A stretch of DNA of 13,841 nucleotides, from the NCBI GenBank assembly GCA_039029315.1, contig JBCCGK010000178.1:1-13841 (forward strand). Reading direction: 5' to 3'. Shown here in pieces: positions 13,652-13,841 of this stretch (position 1 is its first letter; each line of letters begins with the position of its first letter). The stretch comes from JBCCCJ01 sp039029315 (GTDB lineage Bacteria > Bacteroidota > Bacteroidia > J057). The notes below the pieces were generated by a model that saw nothing but the letters and a program-made list of their open reading frames with translations, searched no databases and had not been told where the DNA came from. The translations under genes and the position numbers were made by a program.

Positions 13652-13841
13652 GAAATCTTTTTACATAAGTTTGACTTTGGCCAAAATGGAAATTCAAATT
13701 TCTTTACCGTACACTTTTACCAGTTTAGGCGAGCTGGCCCCCAAAATTCGGCAGCGCACCAGACCAACCGATCGGTAAACTGGGGTGGATTTGTGAGTTG
13801 GGCTTAGAATTTTGGCGGTTTTTACGCAACTTTTTGCCGCC
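13652..13841. repeat. Intergenic region with nested inverted repeats at the right edge
   Basis: No gene is visible here. Three symmetric elements are: CCAGTTTA (13720-13727) with TAAACTGG (13776-13783); CCAAAATTC (13741-13749) with GAATTTTGG (13807-13815); and the perfect palindrome ACCGATCGGT (13767-13776). The last 13 bases (13829-13841) are identical to 113-125 at the left edge, and GTACACTTTT (13709-13718) is the reverse complement of 163-172. The whole looks like part of a dispersed, structured repeat family, cut off by the window end. Confidence 0.45.

Noticed and set aside
1..13841. CRISPR array, tRNA or rRNA gene, transposase, toxin-antitoxin or defence genes
   Set aside because: I looked for regularly spaced repeats, cloverleaf-like sequence and typical protein motifs and saw none; the coding content is metabolic and regulatory.

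Overview
The window looks like a chromosomal segment of an aerobic member of the Bacteroidota, possibly the Saprospiria/Cytophagia side; the exact lineage is inference. Three things point there. Protein wording is typical of the phylum (DUF1761, a CWC/DUF5522-type cysteine protein, a small SPII lipoprotein). Promoter-like TAnnTTTG boxes occur a few bases upstream of starts. Purine-rich Shine-Dalgarno sequences are mostly absent.

Layout. Positions 1-349 are non-coding and carry a short perfect inverted repeat. A small putative lipoprotein (350-796, minus) follows. Next is a divergent unit: a ferredoxin and a class I SAM-dependent O-methyltransferase on the minus strand (1920 down to 945) face an HxlR-family regulator on the plus strand (2138-2461). 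The shared intergenic region holds a strong operator-like palindrome at 1957-1978.

The rest is dominated by a heme biosynthesis supercluster split around a divergent promoter region (9679-9882). Leftward on the minus strand run hemA, hemC, hemE, hemF, hemB, hemL and a DUF1761 membrane protein. Rightward on the plus strand run an AraC-family regulator of the PchR-like type, hemH and hemG (HemY type). Together these encode the C5 route from glutamyl-tRNA to 5-aminolevulinate (HemA, HemL), tetrapyrrole assembly (HemB, HemC), and the oxygen-using protoporphyrin branch (HemE, HemF, HemG, HemH) to protoheme. The one canonical enzyme missing is uroporphyrinogen-III synthase (HemD), and there is no room for it between hemC and hemE.

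The right edge holds a convergent small cysteine-rich protein that reads as a fusion of a degenerate CWC-type domain and a DUF5522-type domain. Its upstream region (13652-13841) is rich in nested inverted repeats and shares sequence with the left edge of the window in opposite orientation.

The most interesting points are: the regulator embedded in the heme locus with duplicated promoter-proximal motifs; the G11 homopolymer inside hemF; the HxlR-palindrome-ferredoxin-methyltransferase module; the CWC/DUF5522 fusion; the cysteine-rich segment in ferrochelatase; and the related repeats at both window ends. I do not see a clearly new defence or mobile system here.
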